Assembly (NCBI GenBank): GCA_002747455.1
Contig: PDPG01000040.1
Location: 62,001 to 126,000 of the forward strand
Source: Pseudomonadota bacterium
GTDB lineage: Bacteria > Pseudomonadota > Gammaproteobacteria > Thiotrichales > Thiotrichaceae
Direction: 5' to 3'
DNA: 64,000 bases
The notes under the pieces were generated by a model, which saw only the letters and a program-made list of their open reading frames with translations, did no database searches and was not told where the DNA came from. Numbering within the stretch: position 1 is the first letter of the stretch; the number at the start of each line of letters is the position of its first letter. Shown here in pieces: positions 38,626 through 46,920 of this stretch. The translations under genes and the position numbers were made by a program.

Positions 38626-39399
38626 TTACGACTGATTATGGCTGCTATTGATACGGCTGACCTGAAGCTTTCGCCACACCGCCATGATCAATACAAAAAT
38701 AATAACCGCAACAAGCATCAGCAACACGGCAATATAGCCAAATAAATCCGGCGCTTTCATCATCGTGCTCATCAGCGATTCTTGGTAATAGAAAAGCCAC
38801 TTGTGTTCTTGCGGAAAAGCCCATATGTGTAATTGAGAGAAAACGTCATGCACCCCTATCGCCAAAATGATGACTGTAACAACCACCAAAGTCAGCAAAA
38901 CATAGGCCAGCAACGACCAAAACGGTGGCATCGCAATACGCCGCTGATACAACCACGCTGACAGCAACACAAACCATGCAATAACCACCATCAATAGCCA
39001 TTTCATACGCTCAACCAATATGGCAACGTCCTGCAAATGCACGACTTCATCGTGAGTAAACAACTGTTGCATAACCTGACCTTGCGGGCTTTTGTAACTC
39101 AGCTCTGCCAGACCTTCGCCATGTTGGTGAATAGCCTGAACCACTGCCGCAAATAAACGAAACCTTTCGGCGTCGGTGGTCATGACAAAGTCAGCTTTGA
39201 GGGGGTTATGAGGTGCATACTTGGCAATATGTTGGTCAATACCAATGGCGTGATATAGATACTCATAACCAAAATTGACAGACGACAATATTATCCAGCT
39301 CAATCCCAAAGCCAGAAAAAATGCCAAAAAAGTCAGGCACAGCCATAGTATTTTGCCGCGCTCATTGGCTCTGTTTGCTGTCATCATTAACACATTCAA
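38626..39399 (-). CDS. DUF1461-like integral membrane protein
   Basis: A 257-residue protein with four predicted helices: 18-40, 131-150, 160-182 and 220-245. The long loop between helices 1 and 2 lies outside (NPLKADFVMTTDAERFRLFA). The layout and the segment IGVHDVFSQLHIWAFPQEHKWLFYY fit the DUF1461/TIGR01906 family, whose function is unknown. It is downstream of hemY with 58 bases between, so it may share the haem transcript. Confidence 0.65.
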   Translation of the reverse strand: MNVLMMTANRANERGKILWLCLTFLAFFLALGLSWIILSSVNFGYEYLYHAIGIDQHIAKYAPHNPLKADFVMTTDAERFRLFAAVVQAIHQHGEGLAELSYKSPQGQVMQQLFTHDEVVHLQDVAILVERMKWLLMVVIAWFVLLSAWLYQRRIAMPPFWSLLAYVLLTLVVVTVIILAIGVHDVFSQLHIWAFPQEHKWLFYYQESLMSTMMKAPDLFGYIAVLLMLVAVIIFVLIMAVWRKLQVSRINSSHNQS

Positions 39400-39457
39400 T
39401 CCTTAAATAAAGTGGGGCTAATATCGACGCACCCAACGTAAAACACTCTCACTAAAA

Positions 39458-40684
39458 TCAGCTTGCAATCGCTTTTCGCTTAAATGGCTGCGCCCTACCC
39501 TGAACGCAATAACGCAAGCCTTGACGATAGCAACGCTTGGCGTTTTCCTCATCCCCCATTGCCGTGAGCAGTTCGGCAAACTCATGATATACGCCAGAGT
39601 CCGGTGCTAACACGAGTGCCTGCTCATAGTAATTGGCACTACTTTCCAGGTCGCCTGTTTGACGGGTCAAACGCCCAAGGCATAACAGCATTGATGCACT
39701 TTCGGGCAGTGTCGTCTCCCATGCCTGCGCCTTCACCAAGGCCGCATGTGGTTCGTTGTGTTGGATTTCGCCATAAACCGTGACCAACTCACGCTGCGGG
39801 GTTTGCGCATTACTCTGTTCCAGTAAAGATGCGGCCAAATCACCACCACCAGCATTATTCAGGGCGATACAATACGCCTTCACCGCATAAACCTCCTCAC
39901 GGACGGCTGCAGGCAGCTGTTGCCAAAGTGACGTTAGCGCCGGAAGGTCTTTTTTACCCGAATTACTCTCAAAAAGGCCAACCACAGCCTGTTGCAAATA
40001 GGTTTGATAACCCGCACTAGCCCCCTTGTTTTCAGAAATCAGTACCGGCAACAACTGTAGTAACTGCTTCCAGTCTTCCTGTTGATAGTAAACTTTTGCC
40101 AGCAATTGATTCGGATATGGATGGCTGGGCGCTAACTCCCTAAGATGAGTCAGCGTTGCTCTGGATTGCTCAATCTGACCACTTTCCAGTTGCATGGATG
40201 CTTGAGACACGGCCACGGCAATCTCCGCTTTATCACCGCAATTGCTGGCGGTTTTTAAATACTCATCACGCTGCTCATAGTGTCCGGCACGATGCGCCGC
40301 ATGTGCTGCCCCCAAATAATTGAGCAGTGGCGTTTCTGAATACGCTACATTATTGGCCAGTAAGTCCTCAGCCTCGGCCCAGTGCCCTTCGACTAAATTC
40401 ACCAGACCATTGTTTAAAGCCAACTGCGCCTTGGCAAGATGATTAGCCTCACGTCGTCGCGCCAGCCACGTGGGAAGTCGTAACAACACAACCACACCCG
40501 CAATTAACAGATAGCCACACAAAAATAACAACAACAGCCCGACAGCCAGGGTAAACGTCGTTAGTTCAAGGGTGTATGCCTGTCCCCAAAGAATCACCAA
40601 ATCTTGAGAATTCCTCAACAACATAAGCCCGACGATGTATATCACACCAATCAGTAACAAAATTAGAAACGGATAGAAGATCAT
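39458..40684 (-). CDS. hemY: HemY, TPR membrane protein of the haem locus
   Basis: The HemY of proteobacteria is an inner-membrane protein with tetratricopeptide repeats found next to hemX; its exact role in haem synthesis is unsettled. This is not the Gram-positive protoporphyrinogen oxidase of the same name. The 408-residue protein has two N-terminal helices (residues 3-23 and 42-66) and then a helical repeat domain with features such as LAKAQLALNNGLVNLVEG and ESSANYYEQALVLAPDSG. It overlaps hemX by four bases. Confidence 0.92.
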   Translation of the reverse strand: MIFYPFLILLLIGVIYIVGLMLLRNSQDLVILWGQAYTLELTTFTLAVGLLLLFLCGYLLIAGVVVLLRLPTWLARRREANHLAKAQLALNNGLVNLVEGHWAEAEDLLANNVAYSETPLLNYLGAAHAAHRAGHYEQRDEYLKTASNCGDKAEIAVAVSQASMQLESGQIEQSRATLTHLRELAPSHPYPNQLLAKVYYQQEDWKQLLQLLPVLISENKGASAGYQTYLQQAVVGLFESNSGKKDLPALTSLWQQLPAAVREEVYAVKAYCIALNNAGGGDLAASLLEQSNAQTPQRELVTVYGEIQHNEPHAALVKAQAWETTLPESASMLLCLGRLTRQTGDLESSANYYEQALVLAPDSGVYHEFAELLTAMGDEENAKRCYRQGLRYCVQGRAQPFKRKAIAS

Positions 40685-41802
40685 GTATCGGCTCCGCTTG
40701 TGTGCGGCCTAGATAGCACAGTATCCATCATTGCGGGTGATTTTAATTTGGGCAGCTCACCAGCCACGCGGAATCTCTCCAGCACCACCCATTTATCTGC
40801 CAAACCTTGACGATATGCCTCCGGCCACGCCGTTTCAATCAAGCTCCGAATCTGCCGTAACTGTGCCGTATAGGCCGCCTCCTGCCCCTGCAATGCTAAG
40901 AGTTTCAGATTTTCCAGTTTGAGCCTGAGTAACTCAAAACGTACCGCTTGGGTGTCTCCATTGATGCGCTTTGCCAAGGTTTGATCGTATTTTTGGATGA
41001 CCACCACGTCACTGATACTTTCCCGCACCTGTGCCAGTAGCGAGTTTCGACCCTCGGTATTATCAGACGCATCCGATGGTGCTGTATCACGCACTTCAGG
41101 CGGCGCAGGCATGAGCGACTTTAAGGCAATTGCCAGCTCATCAATGTGGCTAATCAAATCTGTGTCGTTGTCAGGTGTCACTTGTCTGAGGGCGGCAATA
41201 TCCTGTGCGATAGCTTCTCTGACCGGCAAAAATGCCAACAGCCCCACATCCAGCAATAACTGATCGGCCAGTAACAACGCCTTTTCTGCACCGCGCGGAT
41301 CTTCATCCAGTTGAATCTTGTGCGATGCCACCCTTAACAGGTAACGCACTTCTTCCGCCTTCCACTGGTTCGCTTGTTTTTGAGGTGACTGAGTAATTTC
41401 TTGCTGCAATGTAAGCTGTCGTACTTGTTCATCCAAAGTGCTGGCAATATAACTGCTGGTGTTGCTCACTGCTTTGAGCTCTGCCAGCTCACGCGCATTT
41501 CTTTGCCTGCTGGCCTCCAACTGCTCACGGACTTGTTGTTGCCATGTTTGAATGACATCTTTACGAGCTAACTCGGATAATAAGTCTTTGGCTATCTTGG
41601 CATCCCGCGTCGCCTGCTTTGCTTGATCATGCACTCGCAGGAAGTTTTTATACCCCGCAGCAATACCGACCACGGTAAAAAACAATGCCAACCAGGTGAG
41701 AAATAGCGTGAAAATAGATCGCTTATTCAACACTCTTATTCTTTTTTCTGTCATAGAACTGTGATCTACCATTTTGAGCACTACCTTATAATTTTTTGAC
41801 AT
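40681..41802 (-). CDS. hemX: HemX, membrane-anchored protein of the haem locus
   Basis: A 373-residue protein annotated in relatives as uroporphyrinogen-III C-methyltransferase-like, although it lacks the methyltransferase domain. A single helix (about residues 28-50) anchors a long periplasmic or cytoplasmic helical part with coiled-coil character (residues 55-140), then the conserved segment EEVRYLLRVASHKIQLDEDPRGAE. In most relatives hemX directly follows hemD; here hemD is 5.1 kb away and plus-strand genes lie between them. Confidence 0.92.
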   Translation of the reverse strand: MSKNYKVVLKMVDHSSMTEKRIRVLNKRSIFTLFLTWLALFFTVVGIAAGYKNFLRVHDQAKQATRDAKIAKDLLSELARKDVIQTWQQQVREQLEASRQRNARELAELKAVSNTSSYIASTLDEQVRQLTLQQEITQSPQKQANQWKAEEVRYLLRVASHKIQLDEDPRGAEKALLLADQLLLDVGLLAFLPVREAIAQDIAALRQVTPDNDTDLISHIDELAIALKSLMPAPPEVRDTAPSDASDNTEGRNSLLAQVRESISDVVVIQKYDQTLAKRINGDTQAVRFELLRLKLENLKLLALQGQEAAYTAQLRQIRSLIETAWPEAYRQGLADKWVVLERFRVAGELPKLKSPAMMDTVLSRPHTSGADT

Positions 41803-41933
41803 TGAACCTGCCTGAAAGCTTTGCAGGTGCGTAATACCCTAACATAAACCATGTTAATCAAAGACACTGAATAAATTGTTTTATCAGCCTTCTTCCTTTG
41901 TCTAGCATCGCTGCTTTAGGGAGGTGGAAATCA

Positions 41934-43007
41934 ATGACATTACCAAAGGATTTACTGGCTGAGCTACGCACGCGCAATGAAAACTACAGCCTATCGCGCG
42001 ACTTTTACAGTAACGACGATATATACCAAACAGAGTTAGAGACTATTTGGTATCAGTCGTGGATATTTGCAGGGCACCCCTGTGAAGTCACCGACGAACA
42101 AGCCCTGGACTTTCCTCTTGGTGATTACCAACTGCGCATTATGCGTGATAATGGAAAGATTGTCGCTGCCGCAGAAAAAGATGGACAAAGCCGCCCTATT
42201 CACTGCCGGGAAGTGGAGGGCTATTTGTTCGTTAATCTGGCAGAAACACCCGATGATTTTGCGACTTTCGCCGAGGCGGTTTCTCCCTATATGCAAGTGC
42301 ATCACGTCAATGATCTAAAAATAGCCGCCCAAAGCAGTATTGTTGAATATGGTAACTGGAAGCTGGTGCTGGAGAATAACCGCGAGTGCTACCACTGTTT
42401 GAGCAACCACCCTGAACTTATCATTACCTATCCCGAAGACCCTGCCATCACAGGTACGGATGCCGAGAGCAAATTGCCTGAGATGGTTAGCAGCCACTGG
42501 GAAAAGTGTGAAGCAGCAGGCCTGCCCAGTACATTTAAAATTGCCGATGACGGTACTTACCGCGTTGCCAGAATGCCGCTGCTTGAGGATTTTACCAGTT
42601 ATACAATGGACGGCCATGATGCGGTAAAAAAGCATATCGGCGATTTTAAGGACGTGAATCCCGGTGCCTTGGTGTTATTCCATTATCCCAGTACATGGAA
42701 TCACTTTTTGGATGATCAGGTGATTTCTTTTCGCATTCTCCCCATTGCCCCACAAGCCACATTGGTCACGACCAAGTGGTTAGTTCATAAGGATGCTGTC
42801 GAAGGCATGGATTACGACAAAGAAGTTCTCACCTATGTATGGAACCAAACAAATGCCCAAGATAAACATTTAGTCGAAGAAAACCAAAAAGGTATTAATT
42901 CTCCGCTCTATGAATCCGGCCCCTATTCTTCGGTTTATGAAAGTGGGGTTATTCAGTTTGTCAAATGGTATGGGGATTTAATGCAACGCCGATTGCAAAG
43001 AGGCTAA
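41934..43007 (+). CDS. Rieske-type oxygenase catalytic subunit that lacks the Rieske domain
   Basis: A 357-residue protein similar over both ends to the glycine betaine monooxygenase alpha subunit GbcA. The start is ATG at 41934 behind GGGAGGTGG. The catalytic domain is complete in its key residues: NNRECYHCLSNHPEL gives the bridging acid E151 and iron ligands H154 and H159, with spacing 3 and 5 as in carnitine monooxygenase, and D310 in NAQDKHLVEENQ is the likely third ligand. The Rieske pair Cys-X-His and Cys-X2-His is absent: the text goes from GDYQLRIMRDNGKIV (residue 77) straight to RPIHCREVEGYLFVNL (from 88), a loss of about 55 residues. Alone it cannot receive electrons in the usual way. 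The next gene supplies a Rieske domain. Substrate is likely a quaternary ammonium compound, by similarity only. Confidence 0.88.
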   Translation: MTLPKDLLAELRTRNENYSLSRDFYSNDDIYQTELETIWYQSWIFAGHPCEVTDEQALDFPLGDYQLRIMRDNGKIVAAAEKDGQSRPIHCREVEGYLFVNLAETPDDFATFAEAVSPYMQVHHVNDLKIAAQSSIVEYGNWKLVLENNRECYHCLSNHPELIITYPEDPAITGTDAESKLPEMVSSHWEKCEAAGLPSTFKIADDGTYRVARMPLLEDFTSYTMDGHDAVKKHIGDFKDVNPGALVLFHYPSTWNHFLDDQVISFRILPIAPQATLVTTKWLVHKDAVEGMDYDKEVLTYVWNQTNAQDKHLVEENQKGINSPLYESGPYSSVYESGVIQFVKWYGDLMQRRLQRG

Positions 43008-43064
43008 CCGTATTAATACACAGTTAGTACGACGAGCCGTATTGGGATATTAAAGGATACAATT

Positions 43065-45017
43065 ATGTCAAGTTCAATCAGTCTTAATAGCAACATGAAG
43101 TTGCATCCGCGTAGTAATATCTACCAACAGCAGTTAAAGGATCACTGGTATCAGCGTTGGATTTACCTTTGTCAGACGACAGAAATTCCTTATCACGGTG
43201 ATTATATTGCAAAGAATATTGGTGATTACCCACTGATTATTGTTCGCAATCAACATGATGAAATTAATATCCTCAATAACAGTTGTCGTCATCGGGGTTC
43301 ACGCATTTGTCAAAAAGAAAAAGGCAATGAAGCCAACCTTGTGTGTCCTTATCACCAGTGGGCGTATGACCTAGATGGTAAACTGACCTATGCCCGCAAT
43401 ATGATGGAAGAGATTGATATTGCTAACTTGCCGCTAAAGTCATTTGTGTGTTCCATCATTAACGGTAGTGTCTACGTTAACCTTTCACTCCCAGCAGACA
43501 GTGATGAACAGGCACCGCACGAGTGCTTTACCGTTAAAAATCGTCATCGTGCCGCTTACCAATATCGCATTCAACGTAACGTAGGCTATGAAGCTGTTCT
43601 ATCGCAGCTTGATTTATCTCTTGAGCTTTTAGACACCGCTGAGGACGCTTCCGCAAATGCGCGTTTTTATCATGATACCGAAACCAGAGGTATTATTGCT
43701 GCCGATGTTATTCCCATCGACGAACACCACAGCGAACTGACATTAACCTATTTGGTGACATCCGGTACATCCGAGGGCAAACACTTTAGTCGTCAAGACT
43801 TTATTACTCAATCTGCCAAAGACCTGGATATTATTATTGCCGATGACTCCATTACACCGCTGTCGGTCAAGCCAGTACGCCCTGTCAGTGCAGAAGATTT
43901 GCCGGCACTCAATGCCCGTCAGATGCAGGATATATTAGATAAACGCCAAGCCATTGATCATGCGGATGTATATGCGCCATACCGCATCTGGGATTCGAGT
44001 AAACAGAATCTGGTTTGTACCATGATCGTTAAAGAAACCCATAACGTCCGCACTTACACTTTTCAAATAGCCGATGGTGGCTGGTTTAACTATAAACCGG
44101 GGCAGTTTATTACCTTGGAATTGCCCACTGAAGGCGAAAAGACACTACGAACCTATACCTTGGTCAGCAGTCCTTCGCGCCCCATGTCAATTTCAATCAC
44201 CATCAAAGCGCAGCCTAATAGTACCGGAACACGATGGATTTTTGATAACGTCAAAGTCGGCGACAGCCTCAAGGCTTACGGCCCTAATGGGGATTTTTCT
44301 TTCTTCAATGACCCCGCTGATAAATATTTGTTTATTTCCGCAGGCTCAGGTATTACCCCGATGATGTCAATGACCCGCTGGTTGTATGACTATGGTGGTA
44401 ATATGGACGTTAATTTTATCAGTTGTATCGCCAGCCCTGACGATATTCTCTATCAAAGTGAGCTTGAGCGTATGGCTGGACGCAGCCGTGATATTCAGGT
44501 TAGCTGGGTGTGCGAAAACGACAACGAACTCAATACCTGGACGGGCTATCGCGGCCGCTTTAACAAACTGATTTTAGGACTTGCCGCGCCTGACTATATG
44601 GATAGAGACGTCTATTGCTGTGGGCCGGGGCCGTTTATGCGTGCCGTACGCGAAGCCTTGGATGCCAGTGGCTACGATATGCAGCACTATCACGAAGAAA
44701 GCTTCTCAGGAACCGAGACCACTCCTCTGCCTGACGACTTCCCTACTGAAGGACGGTCAGTCAACATCACGTTCTCTCACTCAGGCAAGCAGCATGAGTG
44801 TGACCAGCGCGAAACTATATTGATTGCTGCAAAATCCGCGAATATCGCCATCCCCAGTGCCTGCGGCTTTGGCGTTTGTGGAACCTGTAAGGTCAAAGTC
44901 AATAGCGGTGAAACCCACATGGTGCATAGTGGTGGTATCAGTCAAAAGGATATTGATGCTGGTTATGTACTGGCCTGTTGTACAAATCCTATGTCAGATG
45001 TTGAAGTGGAAATTTAA
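43065..45017 (+). CDS. Fusion protein: Rieske domain, vestigial oxygenase segment, flavin and ferredoxin reductase
   Basis: A 650-residue protein. Residues 20-140 resemble the GbcA N-terminus with a full Rieske site: C74, H76, C94 and H97. Residues 150-275 look like a reduced oxygenase domain: IPIDEHHSELTLTYLVTSGT matches the late sheet of the alpha subunit, but no Asn-x-x-Glu-Cys-Tyr-His-Cys motif is present, so it should not bind mononuclear iron. Residues 310-540 form a ferredoxin-reductase module (RTYTLVSSPSRP for FAD, ISAGSGITPMMSM and CCGPGPFM for NAD(P)H). Residues 565-650 are a plant-type 2Fe-2S domain with C600, C605, C608 and C638. The last two parts equal GbcB. It is 57 bases after the Rieske-less catalytic gene, and the pair is probably cotranscribed. 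Confidence 0.88.
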   Translation: MSSSISLNSNMKLHPRSNIYQQQLKDHWYQRWIYLCQTTEIPYHGDYIAKNIGDYPLIIVRNQHDEINILNNSCRHRGSRICQKEKGNEANLVCPYHQWAYDLDGKLTYARNMMEEIDIANLPLKSFVCSIINGSVYVNLSLPADSDEQAPHECFTVKNRHRAAYQYRIQRNVGYEAVLSQLDLSLELLDTAEDASANARFYHDTETRGIIAADVIPIDEHHSELTLTYLVTSGTSEGKHFSRQDFITQSAKDLDIIIADDSITPLSVKPVRPVSAEDLPALNARQMQDILDKRQAIDHADVYAPYRIWDSSKQNLVCTMIVKETHNVRTYTFQIADGGWFNYKPGQFITLELPTEGEKTLRTYTLVSSPSRPMSISITIKAQPNSTGTRWIFDNVKVGDSLKAYGPNGDFSFFNDPADKYLFISAGSGITPMMSMTRWLYDYGGNMDVNFISCIASPDDILYQSELERMAGRSRDIQVSWVCENDNELNTWTGYRGRFNKLILGLAAPDYMDRDVYCCGPGPFMRAVREALDASGYDMQHYHEESFSGTETTPLPDDFPTEGRSVNITFSHSGKQHECDQRETILIAAKSANIAIPSACGFGVCGTCKVKVNSGETHMVHSGGISQKDIDAGYVLACCTNPMSDVEVEI

Positions 45018-45199
45018 TCAGTGCTTGTCTTGTTGTAGTATTTGGGTGCTTGGTGGTGTGTTGTTTGGTTTAAAGCAGTTGCAGATCATTCCAACTGTTT
45101 GGGGCTGGGTGAGCTTGATGCAATTGATAAGCATCCTATATCAGGCTGATTGTCACCCTAGTTGATTAGAAATAGGAGACCTCACCCAGAGGATAAACA

Positions 45200-45571
45200 T
45201 TGCCTAACCTTAATACAGTAGAGATCAAGGCATTTTTGCCAGCTAAAGACTTTGATAAATCCAAGCAATTTTATGAGCATATTGGGTTTATAAAAGCTTC
45301 CGATTCCGACGGTGTTGCTTATTTTCGTCATGGAAACTGTAGCTTTTTACTTCAAGACTTCTATGTAAAAGAGTTCGCAGAAAATTTAGTGATTCACTTG
45401 CTTGTAGAAGATATTAAATCTTGGCATACACAGGTAAGGGACTCAGGTATCGAACACAAGTTCAAAGTCAAGGTGTCCGATATTACTAAGCAACCATGGG
45501 GTATGCTGGATTTTCACGTACATGACCCTAGCGGTGTGCTATGGCGGTTCGGTCAAAACACACCAGCCTAA
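45200..45571 (+). CDS. VOC-superfamily (glyoxalase/bleomycin-resistance-like) protein
   Basis: A 123-residue protein with the paired beta-alpha-beta-beta-beta layout of the vicinal oxygen chelate superfamily. It starts NLNTVEIKAFLPAKDFDKSKQFYEHIGF and ends LDFHVHDPSGVLWRFGQ, close to bleomycin-resistance-like members. A TTG at 45200 is the only suitable start and has AGAGGA upstream. The 182 bases before it hold no gene I can recognise. Substrate unknown. Confidence 0.82.
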   Translation: MPNLNTVEIKAFLPAKDFDKSKQFYEHIGFIKASDSDGVAYFRHGNCSFLLQDFYVKEFAENLVIHLLVEDIKSWHTQVRDSGIEHKFKVKVSDITKQPWGMLDFHVHDPSGVLWRFGQNTPA

Positions 45572-45595
45572 TAAGGCACTTTAAAGGACTTCAAA

Positions 45596-46147
45596 TTGAA
45601 TAACGCAATAGCAATCTTTGCAAGTGCAAGACGGAATGGAAATACAGGGAAACTTATTGATTGGATCGCTGGCGAGCTTGGAATTGAGGTCATTGATCTT
45701 TCGGAAAAAAATATTTCCCCCTACGATTATGATCACAAGAATATCAATGATGACTTTCTTCCACTAATGCAGCAGCTTCTTGAATACGAAAAAATCATTT
45801 TTGTAACGCCTGTATATTGGTACGGCCCTAGTGCCCAAATGAAAATTTTTATTGACAGAACCTGTGACTTTTTAGACCTGAGGGAGTTAAAGGATATAGG
45901 GCGCCAGTTGCGAGGAAAAGTGGCTTATATTGTATGCACTTCAATTAGCCAAGATGCGGATAGTTCGTTTATCAATTCACTAAAAGACACATTTGGCTAC
46001 CTGGGAATGAAATATGGCGGTTATGTCCATGCCAACTGCGAGAATGGATATACTCAAGACAGCTACCGACAAAATGTTGATAAATTTATACGTTCTGTTA
46101 GAGATTCAGATAAGGCGTTAACTGCCAAAAATGGGTTCTTTGAATGA
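45596..46147 (+). CDS. NAD(P)H-dependent FMN reductase-like flavoprotein
   Basis: A 183-residue flavodoxin-like protein. ASARRNGNTGKLIDWI (residues 9-24) is the FMN phosphate loop, and PVYWYGPSAQMKIFIDR (about residues 72-88) is the conserved second segment of the NADPH-dependent FMN reductase family. The first codon is TTG at 45596. The stop overlaps the ATG of the next gene as ATGA. It could supply reduced flavin or act as a quinone reductase. Confidence 0.85.
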   Translation: MNNAIAIFASARRNGNTGKLIDWIAGELGIEVIDLSEKNISPYDYDHKNINDDFLPLMQQLLEYEKIIFVTPVYWYGPSAQMKIFIDRTCDFLDLRELKDIGRQLRGKVAYIVCTSISQDADSSFINSLKDTFGYLGMKYGGYVHANCENGYTQDSYRQNVDKFIRSVRDSDKALTAKNGFFE

Positions 46148-46920
46148 TTAATATTTTCAAAAAATTTAAGAAAAAGGAACCTGACTCTTCCCCCAAAGAA
46201 AACTGGGAGGATCTGAAGCCAATATTAGAGCCACATAAACAGTTGGCTTGGTTTCCCAAAATAATAGAAAAAGACTCGCCCCCTACATCTTCAAAATTTT
46301 CTGGTATTCCGGCGCTGTCAAAAGACGAAACATGGCCTTGTTGTAGCAACTGTAATGAGCCTATGCAGCTATTTTTGCAGTTAAACTCTCAAGACCTCCC
46401 CAAGTCTGAGAAAAGTGTATTTGGGGAGGGAATGCTTCAGGTCTTCTATTGCACAAACTGGGATAAAGAGTGTGAGGTGAGCTGTGAAGCATTTTTTCCT
46501 TTTTCAAAAAGTACCTTGGTAAGGGTTGTTGACTATAAAGATGAACTCATAGCTTCCCCTGAAACAAGCCCCGTCAAAGGCGCTTTCGCCGAAAAACAAA
46601 TAATAGGCTGGGAATCACAGGAGGACTACCCAAACTGGGAGGAGCTTGAAAATATGGGGGTAACACTAACCGATGAACAATGCGATTTGCTTTGTGATTT
46701 GGAGTACCCTCTACCAAACGATAAACTACTTGGCTGGCCATGTTGGGTGCAGGGTGTCGAATATCCTGATTGCCCGGAATGTGGAGAGCCCATGAAACTC
46801 ATTTTTCAAATAGACTCAGAGGACAATCTCCCGTATATGTTCGGCGATATGGGTTGCTCTCATATTACACAATGCGAGCACCACAAAGATAAACTAACGA
46901 TTGCATGGGCATGCGGCTAA
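46144..46920 (+). CDS. DUF1963/YwqG-like protein with paired Cys motifs
   Basis: A 258-residue cytosolic protein. Two CxxC-type knots, CCSNCNEPMQLFLQLN (about residue 66) and CPECGEPMKLIFQID (about residue 214), repeat the same motif and suggest two metal-binding or structural half-domains, a pattern seen in DUF1963-like proteins. Trp-rich segments and LGWPCWVQGVEYPDC support that family. Function is unknown. Overlaps the preceding gene by four bases and the convergent hemD stop by four. Confidence 0.72.
   Translation: MINIFKKFKKKEPDSSPKENWEDLKPILEPHKQLAWFPKIIEKDSPPTSSKFSGIPALSKDETWPCCSNCNEPMQLFLQLNSQDLPKSEKSVFGEGMLQVFYCTNWDKECEVSCEAFFPFSKSTLVRVVDYKDELIASPETSPVKGAFAEKQIIGWESQEDYPNWEELENMGVTLTDEQCDLLCDLEYPLPNDKLLGWPCWVQGVEYPDCPECGEPMKLIFQIDSEDNLPYMFGDMGCSHITQCEHHKDKLTIAWACG

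Noticed and set aside
41898..41933. TTG start 12 codons before the ATG of the Rieske-less oxygenase
   Set aside because: GGGAGGTGG lies inside this stretch at the right distance for the ATG at 41934, and homologues start with TLPKDLL directly after the initiator.
45018..45199. Possible gene or integron attC site between the oxygenase pair and the VOC gene
   Set aside because: No frame longer than about 40 codons with recognisable motifs, and no paired R and L boxes of an attC site could be identified.
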